DNA of 64,000 nucleotides from Pseudomonas sp. 10S4. Lineage in GTDB: Bacteria; Pseudomonadota; Gammaproteobacteria; Pseudomonadales; Pseudomonadaceae. A program made the position numbers and the translations under genes. The notes beneath the pieces are model-generated. The model searched no databases. It was not told the DNA's origin and worked only from the letters and a program-made list of their open reading frames with translations. Within the stretch, counting starts at the first letter, position 1. Each line of letters begins with the position of its first letter. Shown here piece after piece: positions 10,803-19,196 of the stretch. Location: positions 2,232,001 through 2,296,000 of the forward strand of contig NZ_CP133774.1 of NCBI RefSeq assembly GCF_034344865.1, in the 5' to 3' direction.

Positions 10803-11422
10803 GCGTTATCGCTTGGGTCGAGGGATCGGGAAAGGCGCTCGAAACGCGCCTCGAGACGTTCCAGATCGAGTTTGATCTGGTCCAGTTCACTGAAACGGGC
10901 TTCGGCTTCGCGCTGCCCGACGAGGGCGCGCGATTCTTCGGCCAGGTATTCGCCCAGGTTCTGGTTCAGGCTGGCGAACCCTTGCTGATAAAAGCGTGCG
11001 CGGCTGCGCAGGTGACCGCCGAGCAGTTGCGTGGCGACCGGGCCGAGCCAGCGCGAGAGTTCATACTCCCAGTCCAGCTCAAGGTCTTGCAGGACGGCTG
11101 CCAGTTCCAGCAGTACGCCGCTGTCGCCATCAAGCTCGACTTGCGGGCTGTGCAAGATCGACGTCTTGTCCTTGCTCGTCGCCAGTTTCAACAGGCTTGA
11201 GGCCGGTGCACGCAAGGTGCAGTCGGCGCCGGTTTCCCACTGGGAGGCGAGCATCAGGCCTTCATCGCTGGGCAGTATGAACAGTTGCAGCGCCGGGCTG
11301 CGGCAATCGACGGCAATCACTTTGCCGGTCAAATGCGCCAGCCGCGGCAACGCGGTGCTGTCGAGGCGCAGCACCCGGTTCAGGCCGAGTTCAACGCTGG
11401 CGAGCAGGCCGGCCAGCAGCAT
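10799..11422 (-). CDS. ubiJ: Ubiquinone biosynthesis accessory factor UbiJ (SCP2 domain)
   Basis: 207-residue lipid-binding accessory protein of the Ubi complex, carrying an SCP2-type sterol-carrier fold in its N-terminal half (residues about 15-115) and a coiled-coil C-terminus (about 170-205, [20 protein letters not shown]). It is sandwiched between ubiE and ubiB and shares single-base and four-base overlaps with them, the standard ubiE-ubiJ-ubiB order. Sequence conservation of this family is low, so the call rests on context as much as on pattern. Confidence 0.93.
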   Translation of the reverse strand: MLLAGLLASVELGLNRVLRLDSTALPRLAHLTGKVIAVDCRSPALQLFILPSDEGLMLASQWETGADCTLRAPASSLLKLATSKDKTSILHSPQVELDGDSGVLLELAAVLQDLELDWEYELSRWLGPVATQLLGGHLRSRARFYQQGFASLNQNLGEYLAEESRALVGQREAEARFSELDQIKLDLERLEARFERLSRSLDPSDNA

Positions 11423-12192
11423 CAGGGCTTGATGCCGCGGTGCAGGGCGACGATGCCTGCGGTCATGTTGTGGTAGGTCACGCGGTCGAAACCGGCCTCG
11501 ACCATCATCGACTTCAGTGTTTCCTGATTCGGGTGCATGCGAATCGATTCGGCCAGGTAGCGATAGCTTTCCGAGTCGTTGGTGATCAGCTTGCCCATCA
11601 GCGGCATGAAGGCGAACGAGTAGGCGTCGTAGGCTTTGGACATCAGCGCATTGGTCGGCTTGGAGAACTCCAGCACCAGCAGGCGACCGCCAGGCTTGAG
11701 CACGCGCAGCATCGAGCGCAGGGCGTCTTCTTTATGAGTGACGTTGCGCAGGCCGAAGGCGATGGTCACGCAGTCGAAATGGTTGTCGGGGAACGGCAGC
11801 TTTTCAGCGTCGGCCTGGACGAATTCGACGTTGCCAGCCACACCGAGGTCCAGCAGGCGGTCACGACCGACCTTGAGCATGGATTCGTTGATGTCGGCCA
11901 ACACCACCTGGCCGGTCGGGCCAACGAGGTGCGAGAACTTCTTGGTCAGGTCGCCAGTGCCTCCGGCGATGTCCAGCACACGATTACCGGTGCGAACGCC
12001 CGACAGTTCGATCGCAAAACGCTTCCACAGACGGTGCATGCCGCCCGACAGGAGGTCGTTCATCAGGTCGTACTTGGCGGCTACCGAGTGGAAAACCTCA
12101 GCGACTTTTTCCGCTTTTTGGCTTTCCGGAACGTTTTTGAAACCGAAGTGAGTGGTGGGTTCGGCATCGCTGCCTTTGCGCTGATCAGTCAT
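11422..12192 (-). CDS. ubiE: Ubiquinone/menaquinone biosynthesis C-methyltransferase UbiE
   Basis: 256-residue class I SAM methyltransferase that methylates the ring carbon of demethoxy-benzoquinol (and demethylmenaquinol where present). ATG 12192 (MTDQRKGSD) is chosen; the frame stays open upstream to 12330, but that extension is not family-like. SAM motif I is [11 protein letters not shown]. The family signatures [18 protein letters not shown] and [14 protein letters not shown] are present. It is the first gene of ubiE-ubiJ-ubiB and is divergent from the small PHA-system gene across about 155 bases. Confidence 0.97.
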   Translation of the reverse strand: MTDQRKGSDAEPTTHFGFKNVPESQKAEKVAEVFHSVAAKYDLMNDLLSGGMHRLWKRFAIELSGVRTGNRVLDIAGGTGDLTKKFSHLVGPTGQVVLADINESMLKVGRDRLLDLGVAGNVEFVQADAEKLPFPDNHFDCVTIAFGLRNVTHKEDALRSMLRVLKPGGRLLVLEFSKPTNALMSKAYDAYSFAFMPLMGKLITNDSESYRYLAESIRMHPNQETLKSMMVEAGFDRVTYHNMTAGIVALHRGIKP

Positions 12193-12347
12193 ATCGCTGT
12201 CACCAGAAGAGAATGCGGGACATTCTAATCCCGGTGGCCTGCTTTGTCTTGGCAAGGCTGAAGGTAAGATAGGCAACCACCGGGACGTTTTGCCGCACAG
12301 ACGGTCAAGATGCTTCAGGAAAGTATCCATAAAGCAGGAGTCATTCG

Positions 12348-12623
12348 ATGGCCCGAATTAGTGTTGAACGTGCCCACGGCCTGGGCAAGGAAGCTGCGCG
12401 CGAGAAGGCCGACCTGTTGGCGCAGAAACTGTCCGATCAATATGGCCTGGAGCCGCAGTGGTCCGGCGATACCCTGAACCTCAAGCGTTCGGGTGTGAAA
12501 GGCGCGGTGTATGTCGGTGAAAATTCAATCAAGATCGATGTCGAGCTGGGCCTGTTGATGTCGGCCATGAGCGGCACCATCAAATCGGAAATTGAAAAGG
12601 CCCTCGATAAAGCGTTGGCTTAA
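12348..12623 (+). CDS. Polyhydroxyalkanoic acid system family protein
   Basis: 91-residue small protein ([21 protein letters not shown]), the counterpart of PA5062, found next to pha genes in pseudomonads and annotated as PHA-system family without a proven biochemical role. It contains a central beta-rich part ([17 protein letters not shown]) and an alpha-helical C-terminus. It lies before the IS110 element, which separates it from phaI. Confidence 0.85.
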   Translation: MARISVERAHGLGKEAAREKADLLAQKLSDQYGLEPQWSGDTLNLKRSGVKGAVYVGENSIKIDVELGLLMSAMSGTIKSEIEKALDKALA

Positions 12624-12651
12624 CCGGCAATCGATTTGCGAATGCATTCCC

Positions 12652-12741
12652 TGTGGGAGCGAGCTTGCTCGCGATGGCGGTGTGTCAGACAACATGTATG
12701 TCGACTGGCACGACCTCATCGCGGGCAAGCTCGCTCCCACA
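12652..12741. repeat. REPIN, class A
   Basis: Inverted arms TGTGGGAGCGAGCTTGCTCG and its near-complement, about 45 bases apart, lie 30 bases after the PHA-system small gene. Confidence 0.85.
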
Positions 12742-12989
12742 TCTATGGTTCCCCCTTTTCTGCAATACTGTTTTTGATGATGTGTTTGGCTTGCTTTCAT
12801 CTATCCGGCGTCTGAGTGGAGGTTGGTCCATTCGCGCCTTGATGAGAATCGATGCCCGGCGATCCTAATTACTTGGACGGCCTTTCAGCCGTGTGGGAGC
12901 TCAGGGTTTTCGTCAGGCCGGTTGGCCGTTCACGTCATCTGTTATCCAGCATCGCAAACCAGGTGGGTGGTGCTCGGGTGACAGCGGGG

Positions 12990-14015
12990 TCAGGCGTTCA
13001 TCGCGCCTGGCCCCGCATCGAATTCGGTGTGGTGTGCTGCAATCGCCCAGGCGATTCTCGCCAGTTTGTTGGCCAGTGCGCAGACCACATGATTGGAGTG
13101 ATGGTTGTCCCATAGCCGTCGGACCCAGTCCGCCAGCGCTCCTTTCTGTCGATCCAACTGCATCAGATAGACGCGGGCACACTGGATCAGCAGGCGTCTC
13201 TGGTTTCGGTCACCCCGCTTGCTGATGCCTAAAAGTACGGTTTTTCCGCCCGTGGAGTGTTGTTTGGGCACTAGCCCGATCGAGGCCGAATAGCCTCGGC
13301 CGCACTTGAACTGTTTGCCATCGCCCAACTCGGCAGCCAGGACGCTGGAGGTGATCGGGCCGACACACGGCATCGTCATCAAGCGAACAGCCAGATCATC
13401 TTCAGCGGCTTGGCACTCCACTTCCTTATCCAAAGCCTTGACCTGCTCGTGCAAGTAATTGAAGTGCTCACGCAGCCTGGTCAGTAGTTTTTTGATGGAA
13501 TCGGGAAGTGGATGCGCTTCAAGCAGCGCTGGAAGATCTTTGATGGACTTGAAGCCTGGGGCCAAGCTGATTCCGACTTCCAGGAGGGCTGCGTGAATCC
13601 GATTGACGGTAGCAGTACGTTCTTTGATGAACGAATCACGTGTCGAGTTGAGCATGGCCAGCGCCTGCTGAGCCTGATTCTTGGGCGGCACAAAGCGCAT
13701 TGTTGGACGAGTTGCAGCCTCGCAGATCGCTTCGGCATCAGCGAAGTCGTTCTTGTTGCTTTTCACATACGGACGCACGAGATGCGGAGCAATGAGTTTG
13801 GGTATATGCCCCAGTCTTGAGACTTCCTGCGCCATGAAGTGGGCTCCGCCGCAAGCTTCCATCGCAACGGTGCAGGGTTCGAGATTGGCCAGATGCTGGA
13901 TGAGCGCCGCCCGATTAAACTTTTTGCGGTAAAGCTCATGACCACGATCATCTTGTGCATGCAGATGAAAGCTGTGTTTTCCCAGATCGATGGCGACAAC
14001 AGCTACTTTGTTCAT
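12990..14015 (-). CDS. IS110-family transposase
   Basis: 341-residue DEDD transposase. The RuvC-like N-terminal domain has AIDLGKHSFH (first Asp), the EACGG block (Glu) and NDFADAEAI (last Asp pair). The C-terminal Tnp_20 domain includes MPCVGPITSSVLAAELGD and the block with GYSASIGLVPKQHSTGGK carrying the conserved serine. The frame is intact from ATG to stop and the protein is of normal length, so the element may be active. The gene points away from phaI and lies between two PHA genes that are normally neighbours. Confidence 0.95.
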   Translation of the reverse strand: MNKVAVVAIDLGKHSFHLHAQDDRGHELYRKKFNRAALIQHLANLEPCTVAMEACGGAHFMAQEVSRLGHIPKLIAPHLVRPYVKSNKNDFADAEAICEAATRPTMRFVPPKNQAQQALAMLNSTRDSFIKERTATVNRIHAALLEVGISLAPGFKSIKDLPALLEAHPLPDSIKKLLTRLREHFNYLHEQVKALDKEVECQAAEDDLAVRLMTMPCVGPITSSVLAAELGDGKQFKCGRGYSASIGLVPKQHSTGGKTVLLGISKRGDRNQRRLLIQCARVYLMQLDRQKGALADWVRRLWDNHHSNHVVCALANKLARIAWAIAAHHTEFDAGPGAMNA

Positions 14016-14033
14016 GGCAACGGTCTCCGATGA

Positions 14034-14070
14034 GCCCCCTGTGAAAGCTTAGTGGGTGATCACAGGGGGC
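14034..14070. repeat. Perfect 11-bp hairpin upstream of the transposase
   Basis: GCCCCCTGTGA at 14034-14044 pairs with TCACAGGGGGC at 14060-14070 around a 15-base loop. It lies 18 bases before the transposase start and may be part of the element's end or shield the transposase from outside transcription. Confidence 0.8.
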
Positions 14071-14221
14071 GGCGGGGGAGCCATTTCATTATTTGTTTGT
14101 GGTGTCTCCAAGGTTTTATGTCAGTTGTTAGGGTGCCGTTTCTAATTTTTCTCCCTACTTTGTGCATGAGCCCGACACTTTCGCGGGCAGTTCCTCAAAC
14201 CTTCTGCGCGTGAGGTGCACC

Positions 14222-14643
14222 ATGGCCAAAGTTATTTTGAAGAAAAAATCGACGCATCGACTAACGCTCTGCAAGACGTCAGATCGTATGCCCGCAAGAT
14301 CTGGCTGGCAGGCCTGGGTGCCTACACCAAGGTTGGCCACGAGGGTAGCGAGTACTTTCAAGAGTTGATCAAGGCTGGTCAAACTGTTGAAAAGAAAGGC
14401 AAAAAGGTCGTTGCTGAAAAACTCGAAGCGGCCAATGCCGAGATCGATGAAGCCAAGAGTGAAGTGAGCACTTTCAAAGGCAAGGTCGAGGTTCAACTCG
14501 ACAAGGTCGAGAAGGCTTTTGACTCGCGTGTCGCAAGTGCCTTGAATCGTATCGGCATTCCGTCTAAACATGACGTTGAGACACTCTCTGCTAAGCTCGA
14601 TGAGCTGACGGCATTGCTCGAACGTGTCGCGCGTAAATCTTAA
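14222..14643 (+). CDS. phaI: Phasin PhaI (frameshifted)
   Basis: PHA granule-associated protein of about 140 residues, the small phasin that coats polyhydroxyalkanoate granules. ATG 14222 gives MAKVILKKK, the usual start, with AGGTG upstream. The frame breaks in an A-run at about 14241-14246, where one A appears to be missing; after it the protein reads IDASTNALQDVRSYARKIWLAG, the conserved phasin block. A coiled-coil C-terminal region follows. It stands directly before phaF, with which it forms an operon. Confidence 0.9.
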
Positions 14644-14653
14644 GGAGAACGGG

Positions 14654-15523
14654 ATGGCTGGTAAAAAGAATACTGAAAAAGAAGGCAGCTCGTGGATCGG
14701 GAAAGTCGAAGACTACTCCCGCAAAATCTGGCTGGCTGGTTTAGGCGTGTATTCGAAGATCGACACTGACGGCAGCAAACTCTTCGATACATTGGTTAAA
14801 GACGGCGAGAAAGCCGAGAAGCTCACCAAAAGCGCTGTCGGCAAAAAAGTCGACGCCGCCAAGGACACTGCTTCGTCGGCCAAGTCGCGCATCAGCGGCG
14901 TGAAAGATCGCGCACTGGGCAAGTGGGATGAGCTGGAAGGGGCTTTCGACAAGCGTCTGAACAGCGCCATTTCGCGCCTTGGTGTTCCGAGCCGCAACGA
15001 AGTCAAGGCGCTGCACAGCAAGGTCGATACCCTGACCAAGCAAATCGAACGGCTCACAGGTGCCAAGGTTGCGCCTGTTGCGGCGAAAACCGCAGCGGCC
15101 AAACCAGCTGCCAAAAGCGCTGCCAAGCCACTGGTTAAAGCTGCCGCTAAACCGGCTGCCAAACCAGCGGCGAAGCCTGCTGCCAAAACTGCCGCAGCGA
15201 AACCTGCAGCAGCCAAGCCAGCGGCCAAACCGGTCGCCGCCAAAGCCGCCGCTAAACCAGCAGCGAAGCCTGCCGCGGCTAAGCCCGCAGCAAAAACCGC
15301 AGCAGCGAAACCTGCAGCCAAGCCAGCGGCAAAACCTGCCGCAGCGAAGAAGCCCGCAGTGAAAAAACCGGCAGCTCCAAAAGCCGCCGCCGCACCAAAA
15401 CCAGCAGTGGCTGCCGCCAAACCGGCAGTCCCGGCCAGCACAACGAACTCCGTTGCCGCACCGACCCCGGCTGCTACCCCGACTGCCGCGCCAGCTCCAG
15501 CGACGCCAACCAGTCAGTCCTGA
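14654..15523 (+). CDS. phaF: PHA granule protein PhaF (phasin with histone-like tail)
   Basis: 289-residue protein with two parts. The N-terminal half (to about residue 140) is a phasin domain similar to PhaI (YSRKIWLAGLGVYSKID), followed by a short coiled coil (VDTLTKQIERLTG). The C-terminal half is made of AKPAA-type repeats, rich in Lys, Ala and Pro, like histone H1; in P. putida this part binds DNA without sequence preference and helps share granules between daughter cells. ATG 14654 has AAGGAG five bases upstream. The long frame on the opposite strand here is only a shadow of the repeats. Confidence 0.96.
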   Translation: MAGKKNTEKEGSSWIGKVEDYSRKIWLAGLGVYSKIDTDGSKLFDTLVKDGEKAEKLTKSAVGKKVDAAKDTASSAKSRISGVKDRALGKWDELEGAFDKRLNSAISRLGVPSRNEVKALHSKVDTLTKQIERLTGAKVAPVAAKTAAAKPAAKSAAKPLVKAAAKPAAKPAAKPAAKTAAAKPAAAKPAAKPVAAKAAAKPAAKPAAAKPAAKTAAAKPAAKPAAKPAAAKKPAVKKPAAPKAAAAPKPAVAAAKPAVPASTTNSVAAPTPAATPTAAPAPATPTSQS

Positions 15524-15538
15524 TTTTCAGGGCTCAAG

Positions 15539-15573
15539 AAAACGCCCGGCCTGCAAAGGTCGGGCGTTTTTTT
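15539..15573 (+). terminator. Rho-independent terminator after phaF
   Basis: Hairpin AACGCCCG...CGGGCGTT followed by a run of seven T, 15 bases after the phaF stop. Confidence 0.92.
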
Positions 15574-15601
15574 ATGCACAGTTCTATCAACACCGCAGAT
15601 C

Positions 15602-15698
15602 CCCTGTGGGAGCGGGCTTGCTCGCGAAAGCGTCGTGTCAGCCACCTTCAATGTTGAATGACTCACCGCATTCGCGAGCAAGCCCGCTCCCACAGGGG
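15602..15698. repeat. REPIN, class A
   Basis: Inverted REP arms (TGTGGGAGCGGGCTTGCTCG core) about 45 bases apart lie between the convergent phaF and phaD genes; the right arm ends 2 bases from the phaD stop. Confidence 0.88.
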
Positions 15699-15699
15699 G

Positions 15700-16320
15700 T
15701 TAGTCGTGTTCTTCCAGGTATTGGAGTGCTAGCTGTTCTGTCGCAGCCTTGATCGGCGGAAGCAGATGCGGCGCCACCAGCATCATGATCTGGTACACCA
15801 CCAACCTCACCTCGCCCTCGCGATCCAGAATCCGCTGATAGTCCAGCGAAAACAGCAACGTCATGGTGATCTGCTCCACCAGTTGCCCCAACGCCTGGGT
15901 GTCGCTGACCAACTGCCCCTGAGCCTTCAACCGCGCCAGCAATGACGCCAGTGTGCGCTTCAACGCATTGAGCAAATTGCGGATGCCCTTGGCCAGTTTC
16001 GGCAGGCGCCCAGCCAGGTTCGACAGGTCCTGGAACAGAAACCGGTAATGCGCCAGACGCTCAACGATCAGGTGCAGGAACAGCCAATAATCTTCGGGGC
16101 CCAGTTCCACATCGGACGGTGGATCGAGCAGCGGTGCCAGCTCATTCTGGAAGCGTTCGAACAACCCGAGAATCAGCGGTTCCTTGCCGTGGAAGTGGTA
16201 GTAGAGGTTGCCGGGGCTGATCCCCATTTCGTTGGCAACTTCCATGGTGGAAACGTTCGGTTCGCCCTTTTGGTTGAACAACTGCAAAGCACATTCGAGG
16301 ATCCGGTCGCGGGTTTTCAT
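15700..16320 (-). CDS. phaD: TetR-family regulator PhaD
   Basis: 206-residue TetR regulator. The N-terminal helix-turn-helix (residues about 1-50) reads TRDRILECALQLFNQKG and GISPGNLYYHFHGK. In P. putida PhaD is an activator of phaC1 and phaI transcription and responds to fatty-acid CoA derivatives; that role is taken from the literature. It lies last in the minus-strand phaC1-phaZ-phaC2-phaD set. Confidence 0.93.
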   Translation of the reverse strand: MKTRDRILECALQLFNQKGEPNVSTMEVANEMGISPGNLYYHFHGKEPLILGLFERFQNELAPLLDPPSDVELGPEDYWLFLHLIVERLAHYRFLFQDLSNLAGRLPKLAKGIRNLLNALKRTLASLLARLKAQGQLVSDTQALGQLVEQITMTLLFSLDYQRILDREGEVRLVVYQIMMLVAPHLLPPIKAATEQLALQYLEEHD

Positions 16321-16379
16321 CCAGTCTTCTTAATGGTCGAGTCATGCCACGGCCTGCGTCGGCCGTGGTTCGTTGAGCG

Positions 16380-18060
16380 TCAGCGCACGCGGACGTAAGT
16401 GCCGGGTGCGGCTTCCATCGGTGGATAGTTCTGGTTGCCGAGGGCCATGTGGGTTTCTTTTGCGCGCCGGAGCGTTCCTGAATCCAGCTCAACCATTGGG
16501 TCCACCAACTGCCGTTGACTTGCTTGGCGTCGTAATACCAGGCACGCGGGTCGCTGCTCAGTTTCGGGCTTTCGACAAAGTTGGCTTTCGGGTTGGAAGG
16601 CGGGTTGAGGATGCTCTGTACATGGCCGCTGTTGGACAGCACGAAGCGTCGCTCGCCACCCAGCAGCAGGGTCGAGCGATACACCGCATCCCACGGGGTG
16701 ATGTGATCGTTCATGCCGGCCACGCTGAAACTGTCGACCGTGACTTTCTGCAAGTCGATTGGCGTGCCACACACCTCAAGACCGCCCGGATGGCTCAGTG
16801 GGTTGTGCTTGAAGAAGTCCAGAAGGTCTCCATGGAACGCCGCGGGCAAGCGCGTGTTGTCGTTGTTCCAGTAGAGAATGTCGAACGCCGGCGGCTCCTT
16901 GCCCAGCAGGTAGTTGTTGACGAAGTAGCTCCAGATCAAGTCGTTGGGGCGCATCCAGGCGAAGACCTTGGCCATGTCGCGACCGTCCAGCACGCCCTTC
17001 TGATAGGAGCGACGCTTGGCCGCTTCCAGGGTCTGTTCGTCGGCGAACAGGGTGGCGGGGCTGTCCATCTGGCTGTCGAGCAAGCTCACCAGATAGGTTG
17101 CGCTGGAGACTCGGCGCAGTTGTCGCTTGGCCTGAAGATGACCTTGCAACGCGGCAATCGTCAGCCCGCCGGCGCAGGCGCCCATCAGGTTAACCTCGCG
17201 GGCGCCAGTGATCGCCCGGCAGACGTTCATTGCTTCTTCCACTGCCTCAACGTAGGTCGACAGCCCCCACTCGCGGTGACGCACATCCGGGTTGCGCCAA
17301 CTGATCATGAAGGTTTGCAGGCCGTTCTTCAGGGCGAACTGGACGAAGCTGTTGTGCGGGCTCAGGTCGAAAATGTAGTACTTGTTGATCTGCGGCGGCA
17401 CCACCAGCAGCGGTTTTGAATACTGTTTTTCGCTCATCGGCTTGTACTGGATCAGCTCCAGCAACTCGTTGCGAAACACCACGGAACCGGTGGTGGTGGC
17501 GACGGTTTTACCGACCTCGAAGGCTTGCTTGGTGACTTGCCGGGGCAAGCCATCGTTGTGCAGGAAGTCGTCGATCAGGTGACTGACTCCGCGCACCAGG
17601 CTGTTGCCGCCGGAGTTGAAAATCTCCTTGATCGCCAGCGGATTGAGCAGGGTATTGGAGGGCGCTACGGCATCGTTGAGCAGGGCAAAAGCAAAGTGGG
17701 CGCGGGCGCGATCGTCCGGGCTCATGTTGCTCTCGTCGATCCAGGTTTTGACCTGTTTCTGCCAGCTCAGGTAGGCCTGCAAACTACGCCGGTAAAACGG
17801 GTTGAGGCTCCACGCCGGGTCGGCAAAGCGACTGTCCTGCGGGTTGGTCGGATGCAGGGTTTCCCCAGCAGCACACGGCCCAACTGACCGCCCAGTTTCA
17901 AGGCATGCCGGGCGCTGTGCACCGGGTTGCGCAAACCGTGGGCAGCCACACTGCGCAGGGTCGACAGCAGATCCCGGCCGCGCAGACCGGTAATCGCACT
18001 TTGTGCGTTGATGAAGGCGGCGGGAGAGGGCAACGAGCCCGTCGCTGGTTTTTCGCGCAT
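16380..18060 (-). CDS. phaC2: Class II PHA synthase PhaC2 (two frameshifts)
   Basis: Medium-chain-length polyhydroxyalkanoate synthase that joins (R)-3-hydroxyacyl-CoA units at the granule surface. ATG 18060 gives MREKPATGSLPS. The first break is at about 17864-17867 in a G-run: one G is missing between LGRVLLG and ETLHPTNPQD. The second is at about 16462-16468: one base is missing before MALGNQNYPPMEAAPGTYVRVR. The catalytic cysteine lies in the lipase-like box GACAGG; the aspartate is in NDHITPW and the histidine in SGHVQSIL. Corrected length is about 560 residues, as expected. Confidence 0.92.
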
Positions 18061-18190
18061 GAGTCAACACTCCTTCGTCTTCAGGCCAAAAACAAACACA
18101 TCGAACCAGATCACCATAGACGCTGTTACGGGTTGTTGCGCGGAACGGCGTCCTGCCATCCCTTTCCCATCAACAAAAAGTCGGGGCGGA

Positions 18191-19045
18191 TTAGCCGCCC
18201 AATGGCGTCGGGTGCGGATGCATCACCGCACGCTGACGTTCTTCCTCGAGGAATTTCATGATGATCGGCGCCACAGCTTCGGCCCGGGTAATCAGGAACA
18301 GATGCCCATCATCGATGATGTGCAACTGGGCGTTGGGGATCCGCCAGGCGAGCATGCGCATGTTGATCAGCGGGATCAGCGGATCGTCGTCGCCGGCCAG
18401 CACCAGCGTCGGCTGGTGGATCTTGTGCAGCCAGTGAATGCTGGTCCAGCCGAGGCCGGCAAACAGTTGCCAGTAGTAACCGAGCTTGCCCGCCGAACGC
18501 ACTTTCGCCGCGTGACTGGCGGCCAGCGTCGGGTCGCGGCGGAACGAGCCGCCGTAGATCATCGGCGCAATGCGAATCACGTGGGACGGCTGGATGTAGC
18601 GCCGGGGGCTGGCCATCATCCACAGGACTTTCGGCTTGCCGGGCACCATCACCGTACCGGCCGCCGTGGCGGCCAGCACCAGTTTTTTGCAGCGCTCGGG
18701 ATAGTCGTAGGCGAACTGCTGCGCCAAGGCGCCGCCCCAGGACACGCCGATCACGTTGACCTGTCCGTAGTCGAGATAGTCGAGCATCCGTGCCGTGAGC
18801 TTCGCCAGCCCCGGAAAGCGATACGGCCGGTTCGGCGTCGACGAGCCGCCGACACCGGGAACGTCGAAAGCGATGACTTCCAGGTCCGGGTCCAGCGCCG
18901 CGACGAACGGAAACACCAGCTCAAGGTTGGCGCCGATGCCGTTGAAAATCAGCAAGGGCGTCAAGTGAGGCTTGCCGGGGCGTACCGCGGTGCGGAGGGT
19001 CTGGCCATCCAGGTCGACGGTACGAAAAATGAACGGTTGCGGCAT
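18191..19045 (-). CDS. phaZ: Intracellular PHA depolymerase PhaZ
   Basis: 284-residue alpha/beta hydrolase that breaks down stored medium-chain PHA. ATG 19045 (MPQPFIFRT) is chosen; the frame extends a few codons upstream without ribosome site. The serine elbow is GVSWGG, the acid is in AGDDDPLIP and the histidine in DDGHLFL. It lies between phaC1 and phaC2, the arrangement found in most pseudomonads, so synthesis and breakdown are made together. Confidence 0.95.
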   Translation of the reverse strand: MPQPFIFRTVDLDGQTLRTAVRPGKPHLTPLLIFNGIGANLELVFPFVAALDPDLEVIAFDVPGVGGSSTPNRPYRFPGLAKLTARMLDYLDYGQVNVIGVSWGGALAQQFAYDYPERCKKLVLAATAAGTVMVPGKPKVLWMMASPRRYIQPSHVIRIAPMIYGGSFRRDPTLAASHAAKVRSAGKLGYYWQLFAGLGWTSIHWLHKIHQPTLVLAGDDDPLIPLINMRMLAWRIPNAQLHIIDDGHLFLITRAEAVAPIIMKFLEEERQRAVMHPHPTPLGG

Positions 19046-19090
19046 GCTTCTGGCCCTGTGGGTCACTTTCTAAAATTCATCCTCGATCCC

Positions 19091-19178
19091 CTGTAGGAGC
19101 TGCCGAAGGCTGCGATCTTTTGATTTTGGTTTAAGAGAATCAAGATCAAAAGATCGCAGCCTGCGGCAGCTCCTACAG
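19091..19178. repeat. REPIN, class B
   Basis: Inverted arms CTGTAGGAGCTGCCGAAGGC and its near-complement enclose an AT-rich centre. The same class occurs at 1006-1076. It lies between phaC1 and phaZ, where it may tune relative expression. Confidence 0.87.
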
Positions 19179-19196
19179 TGGCGCGAGGTGTGTCAG

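Larger units (their letters stand above)
12850..14075 (-). mobile_element. IS110-family insertion sequence (limits approximate)
   Basis: Contains one transposase gene on the minus strand plus non-coding flanks. The upstream flank holds an 11-bp perfect hairpin (14034-14070) and the downstream flank is about 200 bases long before REP sequence. IS110 elements lack long terminal inverted repeats and often make no target duplication, so the ends cannot be fixed by eye. The longer downstream flank is where the bridge RNA of the IS1111 subgroup would be expected. Confidence 0.55.

Noticed and set aside
12889..12900. TGTGGGAGC near the transposase as half of a REP split by IS110
   Set aside because: The other half (GGGCTTGCTCG) is not found at the opposite flank, so a clean split could not be shown.
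14713..15441. Ala/Gly-rich 242-codon frame on the minus strand
   Set aside because: Mirror image of the AKPAA repeats of phaF.
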